Of a stretch of DNA of 64,000 nt, positions 63,551-64,000 are shown in pieces. Each line of letters starts with the position of its first letter. Within the stretch, counting starts at the first letter, position 1. This DNA is from Agapetus fuscipes (Eukaryota > Arthropoda > Insecta > Trichoptera > Glossosomatidae): the NCBI GenBank assembly GCA_951799405.1, contig OX637339.1:10106001-10170000 (forward strand), given 5' to 3'. The notes beneath the pieces were generated by a model that did no database searches, was not told the origin of the DNA, and worked only from the letters and a program-made list of their open reading frames with translations. Position numbers and translations under genes: made by a program.

Positions 63551-64000
63551 GATTCCCTAACTATGGTACGCGTACCACCAGTGGTACGCGACGCTTCTTA
63601 AGGTGGTACGCAAGCAGCCATGGCCATATGACATACATAGTAAATAATTAGATAAAACGTTTTTACAGTGAGTGAAAATGTAATCAATAACATCAAAAAT
63701 CACAGCCAAATGACTGTTGAAAAATTTCAAGAATATTTTAAAGAAGATTATTCAGAGTTCAATTGGATAACGAACCCATTTGTTTCGGATTTGGATAATG
63801 TTCGTGAAAATTAAGTGTAATCGAAAAGGAATCTCTGATAGAACTATCTTGCAAACTAGAGTTGTGTGAATTTTGGCTAAAAGTTAAAAATGAAATCCAT
63901 TGCTGTCCAGAAAAGCATTAAGTACTGTTTCTGATTCCATTTACAACTAAGTCTCTCTGTGAGAGCGGATTTTCTGCTATGTTGATAATAAAAACAAATA
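63551..64000 (+). mobile_element. hAT element, ZBED/SCAND3-like, running off the right edge
   Basis: Left end cagtgattccctaacta with a short local hairpin (ggtacgcgtacc), then degenerate transposase: TVEKFQEYFKEDYSEFNWIT, a later FWLKVKNE block and LCESGFSAM..., the conserved hAT 'L-C-E-x-x-F-S' dimerisation motif. Frameshifted; lies in the SLC6 intron before exon A. Confidence 0.75.

Overview
This is an AT-rich eukaryotic nuclear window, almost certainly from an insect. The evidence is spliced genes with GT-AG introns, insect-like protein families, and introns and spacers packed with many families of mobile elements. I cannot name the species. A 200-base assembly gap (N) lies at 11910-12109.

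Three host genes are visible. (1) On the + strand, 252-16352 holds the last 11 coding exons (658 residues) of the heavy chain of cytoplasmic dynein-2, the retrograde motor of intraflagellar transport (DYNC2H1; beethoven in flies). The exons join without a gap in reading frame and run to a normal stop; the start of the gene is left of the window. (2) On the - strand, 24656-22821 is a complete two-exon gene for a six-helix cytochrome b561 protein of the CYB561D2 type, with all four haem-ligand histidines. (3) On the - strand, from beyond 64000 down to 45258, are eleven exons of an SLC6 sodium/chloride-coupled transporter closest to the glycine transporters. It ends in one 3.1-kb exon coding a 1025-residue Lys/Ser/Asn-rich, probably disordered, tail. 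TM1 is outside the window.

The rest is mostly mobile DNA. One RTE-like LINE family (C-terminal reverse-transcriptase fragments) carries a 3' end of about 250 bp that finishes in (TTAGA)n. More than 20 copies of that 3' end also occur alone with the same sharp 5' end, which looks like a SINE that shares its LINE's tail. Other SINE families are a 5S-rRNA-derived one with an (ATT)n tail and a tRNA-derived one. There are a Jockey-like LINE (30901-33609), a LINE fragment with a restriction-like endonuclease (59716-60478), a Penelope-like element with a GIY-YIG endonuclease (54166-55085), and several Penelope-type terminal hairpins with hammerhead-ribozyme-like cores. DNA transposons include three hAT-type elements with perfect 8-bp target duplications (23665-23880, 33888-35416, 52975-53961), a fourth hAT at the right edge, a 4.2-kb foldback element with a C2H2 finger (26224-30431), and several MITEs. 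A near-perfect 289-bp palindrome (40290-40578) and a 258-bp one (6926-7183) stand out.

Most notable: the transporter's giant tail and a possible read-through isoform that lacks it; a tandem triplication of part of a dynein-2 exon, one copy carrying an in-frame stop; the Penelope-like ORF whose stop codon lies inside the hammerhead-like core; and the LINE/SINE pair with nested insertions that give a relative history.
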